Source: Streptomyces dengpaensis (lineage in GTDB: Bacteria; Actinomycetota; Actinomycetes; Streptomycetales; Streptomycetaceae). From it: DNA of 64,000 nt. A program made the translations under genes and the position numbers. Under the pieces are notes generated by a model, which worked only from the letters and a program-made list of their open reading frames with translations, made no database searches and was not told where the DNA came from. Where the stretch lies: assembly GCF_002946835.1 (NCBI RefSeq), contig NZ_CP026652.1, forward strand, positions 5,518,001 to 5,582,000, given 5' to 3'. Each line of letters starts with the position of its first letter. Positions within the stretch are counted from its first letter, which is position 1. Below are positions 25,953 through 34,536 of this stretch, piece by piece.

Positions 25953-26039
25953 GCTGATGTCCAGAGGGTGCCCCGCGCGCCGCCCGCTTCGAGGGCTGGG
26001 TCCGGTGGGGCCCGTCTCCTCTCTCGCGCGCCGCACAGT

Positions 26040-26076
26040 CATGCCGCCGGCCCAAAGACGCTGGGCCGGCGGCATG
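26040..26076 (-). terminator. Terminator downstream of the penicillin-binding protein
   Basis: A perfect 15-bp stem (CATGCCGCCGGCCCA, 26040-26054, with 26062-26076) and a 7-nt loop. It separates the PBP gene from the desE promoter region. Confidence 0.88.
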
Positions 26077-26099
26077 GTGTCCCGCGGGTGTTGCGTGCT

Positions 26100-27587
26100 T
26101 CAGCGTTGCAGGACCGCCTGCATGACGCTGCGTGCGATGGGTGCTCCGAGACGGCCTCCGGAGATGTCCTCCCGGGAGATGTCCATGTCGGTCGGGTCGA
26201 TGAAGACGGCCACCGCGACGGAGGCGCCGTCCGGGTTCTTTCCGTAGGAGACGAACCAGCCGTACGGCACCTCGTCGGCCACGTTGGCACCACGCTGGGC
26301 GGTGCCGGTCTTGCCGCCGACCGTGATGCCGTCGATCTGCGCGCGCTGGGCGCTGCCCTCCTTGGCGGTGAACTCCATCATCTGCTGGACCTTTTGAGCG
26401 GTTTCGGGGGAGACCGCCTGGCTCATCACCGCGGGCTGGGTCTTCTCCAGGGTGCCGAGGTCCGGGCCGCGGACCTCGTCGACGATGTACGGCTGCATCA
26501 GCTTGCCGTCGTTGGCCAGGGCCGCGGTGACCATGGCCATCTGCATCGGTGTACTGGTGAGGCTGCCCTGTCCCATACCGGTGAGCGCGGTACCCGGCTT
26601 GTCGAGGTTCTCCGGGTAGAGGCTCTTGGTGGCGAGCAGGTCGCCGAACTCCTCGGAGTAGACGTCCTTGTTGAAGCCGAACTTCTCGGCCGTCTCGCGC
26701 AGCTTGTCCTGGCCCAGTTTGGCCGCGGCGTCGAGGAAGACGTTGTTGCACGAGTACTGCATCGCGGTCTTCATCGACGCCTTGTTGCACACGGCGTCGC
26801 CCGCCTGGCTGCCGATCTTGTTCGTGGACTGCGGCAGGGGGTAGGGGGAGACGGCGTCCGAGCGGGCGTCGACGTCGGTGACGACGCCGTGCTCCAGCGA
26901 CGCCGCCGCGGTGAGGATCTTGAACGTGGAGCCGGGAGGGTAGGTCTCCCGCAGGGCGCGGTTGGCCAGCGGCTTGCTCTTGTCCTTGCCGAGCGCGACG
27001 AACTTGTCGGACTCCTTGAACGTACTGCCCGCGAATACCGACGGGTTGTAGGAGGGCGCCGACACCAAGGCCAGCACCTTCCCGGTCTGCGGGTCCAGGG
27101 CGACCACGGCCCCCCGCGCGCCCTTCAGATCGGTCAGCCCGTCGTAGGCGGCCTTCTGCGCCTTCGGTTCGATGGTCGTGACCACCGAACCGGCGCGCCG
27201 GCCGTCGCCGGTGACGACGTCGGCGAACCGCTGGAAGGCCAGCCGGTCGTCCTGTCCCGTCAGGATCCCGTCGTACGTCCGCTCCAGCAGCGTCATGCCC
27301 TGCGCCTGCGACGCGTATCCCGTGACGGGCGCGTACATGGGCCCGTTGAGGTAGGTGCGCTTGAACTTGAGGTCCGTGCCCGACGTTTCGGTGGATCCGG
27401 TGACGGCCCGGCCACCGACGATGATGTCCCCACGGGGCGTGGCGAACTGCTCGATCTGAACCCGTCGGTTCTCCTGATCCGTCGCGAGTTCCGGGGCCTT
27501 GACGAACTGCAGCCAGTTCGCACGCAGCAGCAGGGCGAGCATCAGGAGCCCACAGAAGATCGCTGCGGCCCTCAGCGGCCTGTTCAC
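26100..27587 (-). CDS. Class B penicillin-binding protein (PbpA-like transpeptidase)
   Basis: A 495-residue membrane-anchored D,D-transpeptidase that cross-links peptidoglycan. One N-terminal membrane helix (AAAIFCGLLMLALLLRANWL) precedes the dimerisation region, which carries RRVQIEQFATPRGDI. The penicillin-binding domain shows all three motifs: STFK in PPGSTFKILT, SCN in QYSCNNVFLD, and KTG in VGGKTGTAQ. I chose GTG 27587 because GGAGG stands six bases upstream; the GTG at 27593 abuts that site. No FtsW/RodA partner is adjacent, so this is probably an accessory PBP rather than the ftsW-pbpA cluster copy. Confidence 0.93.
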   Translation of the reverse strand: MNRPLRAAAIFCGLLMLALLLRANWLQFVKAPELATDQENRRVQIEQFATPRGDIIVGGRAVTGSTETSGTDLKFKRTYLNGPMYAPVTGYASQAQGMTLLERTYDGILTGQDDRLAFQRFADVVTGDGRRAGSVVTTIEPKAQKAAYDGLTDLKGARGAVVALDPQTGKVLALVSAPSYNPSVFAGSTFKESDKFVALGKDKSKPLANRALRETYPPGSTFKILTAAASLEHGVVTDVDARSDAVSPYPLPQSTNKIGSQAGDAVCNKASMKTAMQYSCNNVFLDAAAKLGQDKLRETAEKFGFNKDVYSEEFGDLLATKSLYPENLDKPGTALTGMGQGSLTSTPMQMAMVTAALANDGKLMQPYIVDEVRGPDLGTLEKTQPAVMSQAVSPETAQKVQQMMEFTAKEGSAQRAQIDGITVGGKTGTAQRGANVADEVPYGWFVSYGKNPDGASVAVAVFIDPTDMDISREDISGGRLGAPIARSVMQAVLQR

Positions 27588-27835
27588 CGGCACCCTCCGC
27601 CGGCATGCGGAAGCTCAGCGGCCTTCGTCGACAGGCCGTTGAGTCTGCTGGGCCCGACGGATATGGAGATGCGTCGTAGCAACATGTGAACACCCTAGAC
27701 GACCATAGGAACCCCCGGTCGTCGCACCAGGCTCCTGCCGGCGCCGGACCAGGTGACTATGTCTCTCTATTTCGCCTTCACGCCTTCACTTGCGCGTGGC
27801 TGACCGCTTGAGCCGGTCAGGCCGTGTACTGCCTC

Positions 27836-27900
27836 ACCGAGGCCTCCACCACGGCGGTCGGGGTGGAGGTCACCACGGCGGTCCGGGTGGAGGCCTCGGT
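27836..27900. terminator. Long inverted repeat with internal direct repeat, behind acdH
   Basis: ACCGAGGCCTCCACC (27836-27850) and its exact complement (27886-27900) enclose a 35-nt loop. The left arm and loop also form two near-identical 24-bp direct repeats (CACCACGGCGGTC-type, near 27848 and 27872). It lies 15 bp beyond the acdH stop and may end the leucine-degradation transcript. The remainder of the gap 27588-27835 shows no gene. Confidence 0.65.
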
Positions 27901-27914
27901 CGGCGTCCGGCTCG

Positions 27915-29075
27915 TCAGCCCGTCAGCCCCAACTCCCGGGCGATCAGCATCCGCTGCACCTCGCTCGTGCCCTCCCCGATCTCCAGGATCTTGGAGTCGC
28001 GCCACATGCGGGCCACCGGGTACTCGTTCATGAAGCCGTAGCCGCCGTGGACCTGGGTGGCGTCGCGGGCGTTGTCGACCGCGATCGTCGACGAGTAGAG
28101 CTTCGCCAGGGCCGCTTCCTTCTTGAAGGGTTCGCCGGTGACCAGGCGGGAGGCCGCGTCGCGCCAGGCGAGGCGGGCCGTGTGGGCCTTCATCTCCATG
28201 TCGGCGATCTTGAACTGGATGGCCTGGTTCGCGCCGATCGGGCGGCCGAAGGCGTGCCGCTCCTTCGCGTACTTCACCGACTCGTCCACGCAGCCCTGCG
28301 CCAGGCCCGTCGCGAGCGCCGCGATGGCGATGCGGCCCTCGTCCAGGATGCGCAGGAACTGCGCATAGCCGCGACCCTCCTCGCCGAGCAGGTTCGTGGC
28401 GGGTACGCGCACGTCGGAGAAGGACAGCTCACGGGTGTCCGACGCGTTCCAGCCGACCTTCGAGTACGGGGCGGCGACCGTGAAGCCCGGTGTGCCCGAG
28501 GGGACGATGATCGAGGAGATCTGCGGCTTGCCGTCGGCCGCCCGGCCCGTGACCGCCGTGACCGTCACCAGTTCCGTGATGTCCGTGCCCGAGTTGGTGA
28601 TGAAGCACTTGGTGCCGTTGATCACCCATTCGTTCGTCGACGCGTCCAGCCGGGCCGTCGTACGGGTCGCGCCCGCGTCCGAGCCGCCGTCCGGCTCGGT
28701 CAGGCCGAAGGCGCCCAGGATCTCGCCGGAGCACAGGCGGGGGAGCCACTCCCGCCTCTGGGCCTCCGTGCCGAAGAGGTGGATCGGCATCGCCCCCAGG
28801 GAGACGCCGGCCTCCAGGGTGATCGCCACCGACGAGTCGACCCGGGCCAGCTCCTCCAGTGCGATGCCCAGCGCCAGATAGTCGCCGCCCATGCCGCCGT
28901 ACTCCTCCGGGAACGGCAGGCCGAACAGGCCCATGCGGCCCATCTCCCGCACGATCTCGTACGGGAACTCGTGCCGCTCGTAGAAGTCGCCGATCTTCGG
29001 CGCCACGACGTCGTGCGCGAACTCCTCGACGGTACGGCGGAGTTCTTCCAGCTCGGGGGACAGACGGTGGTCCAT
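27915..29075 (-). CDS. acdH: Acyl-CoA dehydrogenase (isovaleryl-CoA type)
   Basis: A 386-residue FAD enzyme, probably oxidising isovaleryl-CoA (or another branched short acyl-CoA) to the enoyl-CoA. The family signatures FGLTEPDGGSDAGATRTTA and the C-terminal QVHGGYGFMNEYPVARMWRD are present. A catalytic glutamate lies in the helix expected for short-chain enzymes. It starts 6 bp after the HMG-CoA lyase gene and ends the operon. Substrate choice is inferred from the carboxylase and lyase upstream. The symbol follows the streptomycete acdH naming, as I recall it. Confidence 0.9.
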   Translation of the reverse strand: MDHRLSPELEELRRTVEEFAHDVVAPKIGDFYERHEFPYEIVREMGRMGLFGLPFPEEYGGMGGDYLALGIALEELARVDSSVAITLEAGVSLGAMPIHLFGTEAQRREWLPRLCSGEILGAFGLTEPDGGSDAGATRTTARLDASTNEWVINGTKCFITNSGTDITELVTVTAVTGRAADGKPQISSIIVPSGTPGFTVAAPYSKVGWNASDTRELSFSDVRVPATNLLGEEGRGYAQFLRILDEGRIAIAALATGLAQGCVDESVKYAKERHAFGRPIGANQAIQFKIADMEMKAHTARLAWRDAASRLVTGEPFKKEAALAKLYSSTIAVDNARDATQVHGGYGFMNEYPVARMWRDSKILEIGEGTSEVQRMLIARELGLTG

Positions 29076-29081
29076 CGTTGA

Positions 29082-30026
29082 TCACTGCTCCTTGTGGGAG
29101 AGGGCTCGGACGGTGCGGGACGGGCTGGGCCGGCCCAGTTGTTCGGCCATCCACACGCTGGTGGCGGTGAGACGGCCGAGGTCGACCCCGGTGTCGATAC
29201 CGAGGCCCTGGAGCATCCAGACGAGGTCCTCGGTGGCGAGGTTGCCGGTCGCGGACTTCGCGTACGGGCAGCCGCCGAGGCCGCCGGCGGAGGCGTCGAT
29301 GGTCGTGACGCCGTGTTCCAGCGCCGCGTAGGTGTTGGCGAGCGCCTGGCCGTAGGTGTCGTGGAAGTGCACACCGATGACGTTCGTCGGCACGCCCTCC
29401 TCATTGAGCATGGAGAGGAGTTCGAGCACATGGCCCGGGGTGGCCACCCCGATGGTGTCGCCGAGGCTCAGCTCGTCGCAGCCCATGTCCCGCAGCGCCG
29501 TGCAGACGCGGACGACCTGGTGGATGGGGACGTCGCCCTCCCAGGGGTCGCCGAAGGCCATGGAGACGTAGCCGCGCACCTGCTGGCCCTTGTCCTTGGC
29601 GCGGGCCACGACGGGCTCGAACACGGCCAGCGACTCGTCCACCGTCCGGTTGAGGTTGGCCTTGGCGAAGGACTCGGTCGCGCTGGCGAAGACGGCGATG
29701 TGCGTGGCGCCGAGGGCGAGCGCGCGGTCGAGACCCCGCCCGTTCGGTACGAGCACGGGCAGATGCACGCCCTTCAGGTCCCGTACGCGCGGGAACAGGT
29801 CCTCCGCGTCCGCCAGTTGGGGCACCCACTCCGGGCGGACGAAGCTGGTGGCCTCGACGGTGGTCAGGCCCGCGTCGGCCAGGCGCCGGATGAACTCCGC
29901 CTTGACCTCGGTCGGCACGGTCGCCTTCTCGTTCTGCAGCCCGTCGCGCGCGCCGACCTCGTAGATCCTCACCCGCTGGGGCAGATCCGAGGCCGGTACG
30001 ACCATGGGCAGTCCCTGAACGGTCAT
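29082..30026 (-). CDS. hmgL: Hydroxymethylglutaryl-CoA lyase
   Basis: A 314-residue TIM-barrel lyase that cleaves HMG-CoA to acetoacetate and acetyl-CoA, the last step of leucine degradation. Diagnostic motifs are VGARDGLQNEK (catalytic Arg and metal Asp), VHFHDTYGQALANTYAAL (metal His pair) and the signature GGLGGCPYAKSATGNLATED with the active-site Cys. ATG 30026 overlaps the stop of the upstream carboxylase alpha gene by four bases, and a longer upstream frame is a shadow of that gene. Confidence 0.95.
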   Translation of the reverse strand: MTVQGLPMVVPASDLPQRVRIYEVGARDGLQNEKATVPTEVKAEFIRRLADAGLTTVEATSFVRPEWVPQLADAEDLFPRVRDLKGVHLPVLVPNGRGLDRALALGATHIAVFASATESFAKANLNRTVDESLAVFEPVVARAKDKGQQVRGYVSMAFGDPWEGDVPIHQVVRVCTALRDMGCDELSLGDTIGVATPGHVLELLSMLNEEGVPTNVIGVHFHDTYGQALANTYAALEHGVTTIDASAGGLGGCPYAKSATGNLATEDLVWMLQGLGIDTGVDLGRLTATSVWMAEQLGRPSPSRTVRALSHKEQ

Positions 30027-32047
30027 TCCGCCTCCTCGTGCGGTGCGATCACGGCCAGCACCTGGTCCATGGCGACCGTCGTGCCCGGCGTGACATCCAG
30101 CTCGCTGACGGTCCCGGCGTGCGGCGCGGAGATGACGTGCTCCATCTTCATCGCCTCGACCACCAGCAGGCTCTGCCCGGCGGTCACGTCGTCGCCCACG
30201 GCGACCTTCACGACGGTCACCGTGCCGGGCATGGGTGCGGTGAGCGAGTCGGCCCCGGCATGGGCGGCGCCGCCGAGGGACGCGGCCACGGGGTCGTGGT
30301 CGCGCACGTGCCAGGCGTCGCCGTCGCGGCCCAGCCATGTGCCTGCCGGCAGGGCGGCGAAGGTGTGGGCGACACCGTCGAGCCGGAACGTGAACCGGGT
30401 CTTCGCTCCGGCGTCCGGGCCCGCTGCCCCCTGGAGCGGAGTCTCCTGGCCGTCACGCAGCAGCTCGACGCCGCCGCCCGCCGTGCCGCGCACGCGGACG
30501 GTCACCGGATCGTGCCCCGGCACCTGCAGGTGGTGGGGTGTCCAGGCGGGTTCGCCGCCCAGGCGCCAGCCGTCCGGTACGGAGAACGGATCGACCCAGA
30601 TGGAGGAGCCCTTCGGGCGGAGGGCGGCGTGGCGCAGCATCGCTGCCGCCGCGTACACCTCGTCCGGTACGCCGTCCGGGACCAGCGCGTCGGCCTCCCG
30701 CTCCACCAGTCCCGTGTCCAAGTCCCCCGCCTCCACGGCCGGATGGGCCAGCAGCCGCCGCAGGAACCCCGCGTTCGTGGGCACCCCCAGCGTCACCGTC
30801 TCCGCGAGGGCCGCCCGGAGCTTGCGCAGCGCGGTCGCGCGGTCGGGCCCGTACGCGATGACCTTGGACAGCATCGGGTCGTACAGCGAACCGACCTCCG
30901 TGCCCTCGCTCAGCCCCGAGTCGGTGCGGACGCCGTCGCCCTGGGGCTCGTGCAGTGCGAGCACCGTCCCGCCGGACGGGAGGAACCCGCGCGCGCCCGC
31001 TTTAATGGACACGGTCTCCGCGCAGATGCGCGCCTCCACCGCGTGCCCGGTGAGCGTGATGTCCCGCTGCTCGTACGGCAGATGCTCGCCCGCCGCCACC
31101 CGCAGCTGCCACTCCACCAGGTCGAGACCCGTGATCAGCTCGGTGACCGGGTGCTCGACCTGGAGGCGGGTGTTCATCTCCATGAAGTAGTACGACGACG
31201 GGTCACCGCCCGGCACGATGAACTCCACCGTGCCCGCGCCCTCGTAGCCGCAGGAGCGGGCCGCCTGGACCGCCGCCTCGCCCATCGCGGCGCGGGTGCC
31301 GGCGTCGAGGAGCACGCTCGGCGCCTCCTCGATGATCTTCTGGTGGCGGCGCTGGAGGGAGCACTCGCGTTCGCCCAGGTGCACGACCGTGCCGTGGCCG
31401 TCCGCCAGGACCTGGATCTCGATGTGGCGGGGGCGGTCGATCCAGCACTCGACGAGCAGGGTGTCGTCGCCGAAGGAGGCGCGGGCCTCGCGGCGGGCGG
31501 CGGCGATCTCGTCGGCCAGTATCGAGGCGTCCCGCACCAGTCGCATGCCCTTGCCGCCGCCGCCCGCGCTGGGCTTCAGCAGCACCGGCATGCCGATCTC
31601 GCGGGCGGCGTCGGCCAGCTCCGCGTCCGTCAGGCCGCTGCCGGACGAGCCGGGAACGACCGGCACCCCGGCCGCCTTCACCGTCTCCTTGGCGCGGATC
31701 TTGTCGCCCATGAGGTCGATCGCCTCCGCGGGCGGTCCGATGAAGACCAGCCCCGCGTCGGCGCACGCGCGCGCGAAGGACGCGTTCTCCGCGAGGAAGC
31801 CGTACCCGGGGTGCACGGCCTGCGCGCCCGTCCGCGCCGCCGCCTCAAGGAGCCGCTCCACGGACAGATAGCTCTCGGCCGCCGGCGCCGGACCGATCCG
31901 TACCGCCGTGTCCGCCTCGCGGACGTGCCGGGCGTCGGCGTCCGCGTCGGAGAAGACGGCCACCGAGCGCACGCCGAGCGACCGCAGGGTGCGGATGACC
32001 CGTACGGCGATCTCGCCCCGGTTGGCCACAAGGACTGTCTCGAACAT
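30023..32047 (-). CDS. Biotin-dependent acyl-CoA carboxylase alpha subunit (methylcrotonyl-CoA type)
   Basis: A 674-residue subunit that joins biotin carboxylase and biotin carrier domains. The ATP-grasp carboxylase starts at ETVLVANRGEIAVRVIRTL; the glycine-rich loop KPSAGGGGKGM and EMNTRLQVEHPVTE are visible. The carrier domain at the C-terminus holds the biotinylated lysine in VEAMKMEH. With the beta subunit it carboxylates 3-methylcrotonyl-CoA in leucine breakdown (inferred from the hmgL and acdH neighbours); propionyl- or geranyl-CoA are alternatives. ATG 32047 with GGGTGGG upstream is preferred. GTG 32059, overlapping the beta stop, is possible. Confidence 0.93.
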   Translation of the reverse strand: MFETVLVANRGEIAVRVIRTLRSLGVRSVAVFSDADADARHVREADTAVRIGPAPAAESYLSVERLLEAAARTGAQAVHPGYGFLAENASFARACADAGLVFIGPPAEAIDLMGDKIRAKETVKAAGVPVVPGSSGSGLTDAELADAAREIGMPVLLKPSAGGGGKGMRLVRDASILADEIAAARREARASFGDDTLLVECWIDRPRHIEIQVLADGHGTVVHLGERECSLQRRHQKIIEEAPSVLLDAGTRAAMGEAAVQAARSCGYEGAGTVEFIVPGGDPSSYYFMEMNTRLQVEHPVTELITGLDLVEWQLRVAAGEHLPYEQRDITLTGHAVEARICAETVSIKAGARGFLPSGGTVLALHEPQGDGVRTDSGLSEGTEVGSLYDPMLSKVIAYGPDRATALRKLRAALAETVTLGVPTNAGFLRRLLAHPAVEAGDLDTGLVEREADALVPDGVPDEVYAAAAMLRHAALRPKGSSIWVDPFSVPDGWRLGGEPAWTPHHLQVPGHDPVTVRVRGTAGGGVELLRDGQETPLQGAAGPDAGAKTRFTFRLDGVAHTFAALPAGTWLGRDGDAWHVRDHDPVAASLGGAAHAGADSLTAPMPGTVTVVKVAVGDDVTAGQSLLVVEAMKMEHVISAPHAGTVSELDVTPGTTVAMDQVLAVIAPHEEAE

Positions 32048-32055
32048 TCCCACCC

Positions 32056-33672
32056 TCACATCCGGAAGACGCCGAACTGGGGGTCACCCAGCGGGGCGTT
32101 GGCGCACGCGGTCAAGGCGAGTCCCAGCACCTGCCGGGTCTCCATCGGGTCGATCACACCGTCGTCCCAGAGCCGGGCCGTCGCGTAGTAGGCGTTCCCC
32201 TGGCGCTCGTACTGCGCACGGATCGGGTCCTTGAAGGCTTCCTCGTCCTCGGCGGGCCAGGATTCCCCGCGCGCCTCCAACTGGTCGCGCTTGACGGTCG
32301 CGAGGACCGACGCGGCCTGCTCGCCGCCCATCACGGAGATCTTGGCGTTGGGCCACATCCACAGGAAGCGCGGTCCGTACGCCCGGCCGCACATCGAGTA
32401 GTTGCCCGCGCCGTACGAGCCGCCGATCACGACCGTCAGCTTCGGGACCCTCGTGCAGGCGACCGCTGTCACCATCTTGGCGCCGTGCTTGGCGATGCCC
32501 CCGGCCTCGTACTGGCGGCCCACCATGAACCCCGAGATGTTCTGCAGGAACAGCAGCGGGATGCCGCGCTGGTCGCACAGCTCGATGAAGTGGGCGCCCT
32601 TCTGGGCCGATTCGGAGAACAGGATGCCGTTGTTGGCGACGATCCCGACCGGGTGGCCGTGGATCCGGGCGAAGCCCGTCACCAGCGTCTGCCCGAACTC
32701 CGCCTTGAACTCGGCGAACCGCGAACCGTCGACCACGCGCGCGATGACCTCGCGTACGTCATAGGGGGTGCGGGAGTCGACCGGCACCGCGCCGTACAGC
32801 CCGTACGGGTCCACCTTCGGCTCGGCGGACGGCTCCATGGACCAGGGGAGCGGGCCGCGCGCGGGGAGCGTGGCCGCGATGTTCCGGACGATCCGCAGCG
32901 CGTGCGCGTCGTCCTCCGCGAGGTGGTCGGTGACGCCCGACACGCGCGCGTGGACCTCGCCGCCGCCCAGCTCCTCGGCGGTCACGACCTCACCTGTGGC
33001 GGCCTTCACCAGCGGCGGCCCGCCGAGGAAGATCGTGCCCTGATTGCGCACGATCACGGCCTCGTCGCTCATCGCCGGGACATACGCGCCGCCCGCCGTG
33101 CAGGAACCGAGCACGGCCGCGATCTGCGGGATGCCGGCGCCCGACATCCGCGCCTGGTTGTAGAAGATCCGCCCGAAGTGCTCGCGGTCGGGGAAGACCT
33201 CGTCCTGCATGGGCAGGAAGGCCCCGCCCGAGTCGACCAGGTACACACAGGGGAGGCGGTTCTCGAGGGCCACTTCCTGGGCGCGCAGGTGCTTCTTCAC
33301 CGTCATCGGGTAGTACGTGCCGCCCTTGACGGTGGCGTCATTGGCGACGATCACGCACTCGCGGCCGCTGACCCGCCCGATCCCGGCGATCACTCCGGCG
33401 GCCGGTGCCTGCCCGTCGTACATCCCGTCGGCCGCGAGGGGCGCCAGCTCCAGGAAGGGCGAGCCGGGATCGAGGAGCGTGTCCACACGGTCCCTCGGCA
33501 GCAGCTTGCCGCGCGCGGTGTGCCGGGCGCGGGCCTTCTCGCCGCCGCCGAGCCGGGCCGTGGCCAGCTTGCGGCGCAGCTCCTCGCCCAGCGCGCGGTG
33601 CGCCGCCTCGTTGGCCCGCCAGGCCTCCGACGCGGGGTCTGCCGCGCTCGTCAGCTCCGGTGCCTCGTGCAT
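32056..33672 (-). CDS. Acyl-CoA carboxylase beta (carboxyltransferase) subunit
   Basis: A 538-residue crotonase-fold carboxyltransferase, similar in length to methylcrotonyl-CoA carboxylase beta. N-terminal half: [23 protein letters not shown] and [20 protein letters not shown]-terminal half: [31 protein letters not shown] and [21 protein letters not shown]. The SGGAFLP and FMVG patterns are those of MCC-type rather than propionyl-type beta subunits. It is the first gene of the operon, transcribed away from a TetR regulator across two operators. Confidence 0.94.
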   Translation of the reverse strand: MHEAPELTSAADPASEAWRANEAAHRALGEELRRKLATARLGGGEKARARHTARGKLLPRDRVDTLLDPGSPFLELAPLAADGMYDGQAPAAGVIAGIGRVSGRECVIVANDATVKGGTYYPMTVKKHLRAQEVALENRLPCVYLVDSGGAFLPMQDEVFPDREHFGRIFYNQARMSGAGIPQIAAVLGSCTAGGAYVPAMSDEAVIVRNQGTIFLGGPPLVKAATGEVVTAEELGGGEVHARVSGVTDHLAEDDAHALRIVRNIAATLPARGPLPWSMEPSAEPKVDPYGLYGAVPVDSRTPYDVREVIARVVDGSRFAEFKAEFGQTLVTGFARIHGHPVGIVANNGILFSESAQKGAHFIELCDQRGIPLLFLQNISGFMVGRQYEAGGIAKHGAKMVTAVACTRVPKLTVVIGGSYGAGNYSMCGRAYGPRFLWMWPNAKISVMGGEQAASVLATVKRDQLEARGESWPAEDEEAFKDPIRAQYERQGNAYYATARLWDDGVIDPMETRQVLGLALTACANAPLGDPQFGVFRM

Positions 33673-33702
33673 CCTGCGGTCCCCTCACCCAGTGGTCCAC
33701 CA

Positions 33703-33747
33703 GTTAATGAGCGTTAACGCATTTCCTTCAGGTTAACGACCGCTAAC
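33703..33747. promoter_or_regulatory. Two 16-bp operators between the carboxylase operon and TetR gene
   Basis: GTTAATGAGCGTTAAC (33703-33718) and GTTAACGACCGCTAAC (33732-33747) are variants of one palindrome, GTTARYGNNCGYTAAC, with centres 29 bp apart. They fill the 97-bp gap between two divergent genes. They are probably sites for the adjacent TetR protein, which may respond to an acyl-CoA of the pathway (inference). Confidence 0.85.
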
Positions 33748-33769
33748 CTCCCTGTCTAGAATTGCTTCC

Positions 33770-34360
33770 ATGGCCACGAGAACCGACGCCCCCACCCGTC
33801 GCGAGCAGATCCTCAAGGAAGCCGCCCGGCTCTTCGCCGAGCGCGGCTTCCACGGCGTTGGAGTGGATGAGATAGGAGCGGCCGTCGGCATCAGCGGCCC
33901 CGGTCTCTACCGGCACTTCGCCGGCAAGGACGCGATGCTCGCCGAGCTACTGGTGGGGATCAGCGGGCAACTGCTCACGGGCGGCAAGCGCCGGGTGGCG
34001 GAGGCCGACGGGAACCCCGAGACGCTCCTCGACTCGCTCATCGAGGGGCACATCGACTTCGCACTCGACGACCGCCCCCTGATCACCCTGCACGACCGCG
34101 AGCTGGACCGCCTCCGGGACAGTGACCGCAAGCTCGTACGGCAGCTCCAGCGGCAGTACGTCGAGCTGTGGGTGGAGGTCGTGCGCGAGGTGTATCCGGG
34201 GCTGGCGGAGCCCACCGCCCGCTCCGCCGTGCACTCGGTCTTCGGGCTGCTGAACTCGACGCCGCACCTGGGGCGGCCGGGCTCGCTGCCGGGGCGTGCG
34301 GGGACCGCCGCGCTCCTGCACCGGATGGCGCGGGGGGCTTTCGCGGCGGCTGGGGAGTGA
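33770..34360 (+). CDS. TetR family regulator of the leucine/acyl-CoA operon
   Basis: A 196-residue TetR protein. The helix-turn-helix covers residues 10-55 (REQILKEAARLFAERGFHGVGVDEIGAAVGISGPGLYRHF). The C-terminal ligand domain starts at about residue 80 (DSLIEGHIDFALDDRPLI). The ATG lies 22 bp after the second operator. Divergent orientation and the twin palindromes indicate it represses the carboxylase-lyase-dehydrogenase operon and itself. The ligand is probably a CoA thioester (inference). Confidence 0.92.
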   Translation: MATRTDAPTRREQILKEAARLFAERGFHGVGVDEIGAAVGISGPGLYRHFAGKDAMLAELLVGISGQLLTGGKRRVAEADGNPETLLDSLIEGHIDFALDDRPLITLHDRELDRLRDSDRKLVRQLQRQYVELWVEVVREVYPGLAEPTARSAVHSVFGLLNSTPHLGRPGSLPGRAGTAALLHRMARGAFAAAGE

Positions 34361-34422
34361 TGAGCGTCTCGCCGGCCTGATGCCTCTGGACGGCCGTAGT
34401 GACCGGCCGGTAACGTGATACC

Positions 34423-34440
34423 TGAGCAAGCGCTTAGCCA
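34423..34440. promoter_or_regulatory. Palindromic site upstream of the acyl-CoA dehydrogenase gene
   Basis: TGAGCAAGCGCTTAGCCA contains the AAGCGCTT dyad. Sites of this type stand before many actinobacterial fatty acid and acyl-CoA dehydrogenase genes and bind TetR-type regulators (general knowledge). It overlaps the likely promoter or leader, 97 bp before the gene start. The regulator is not identified here. Confidence 0.55.
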
Positions 34441-34536
34441 TGGGTCCGCAACCATCAATTGAGGAACCCGGGCGGCGAGCAACCAGGTACGCGAGAGCGG
34501 CGGCGGATCAGCCGCAGGGAAGGGGCGGTGGCGGTA

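Noticed and set aside
27847..27896. Two 24-bp repeats as the start of a CRISPR array
   Set aside because: Only two adjacent copies without spacers and no cas genes; better explained as part of a hairpin.
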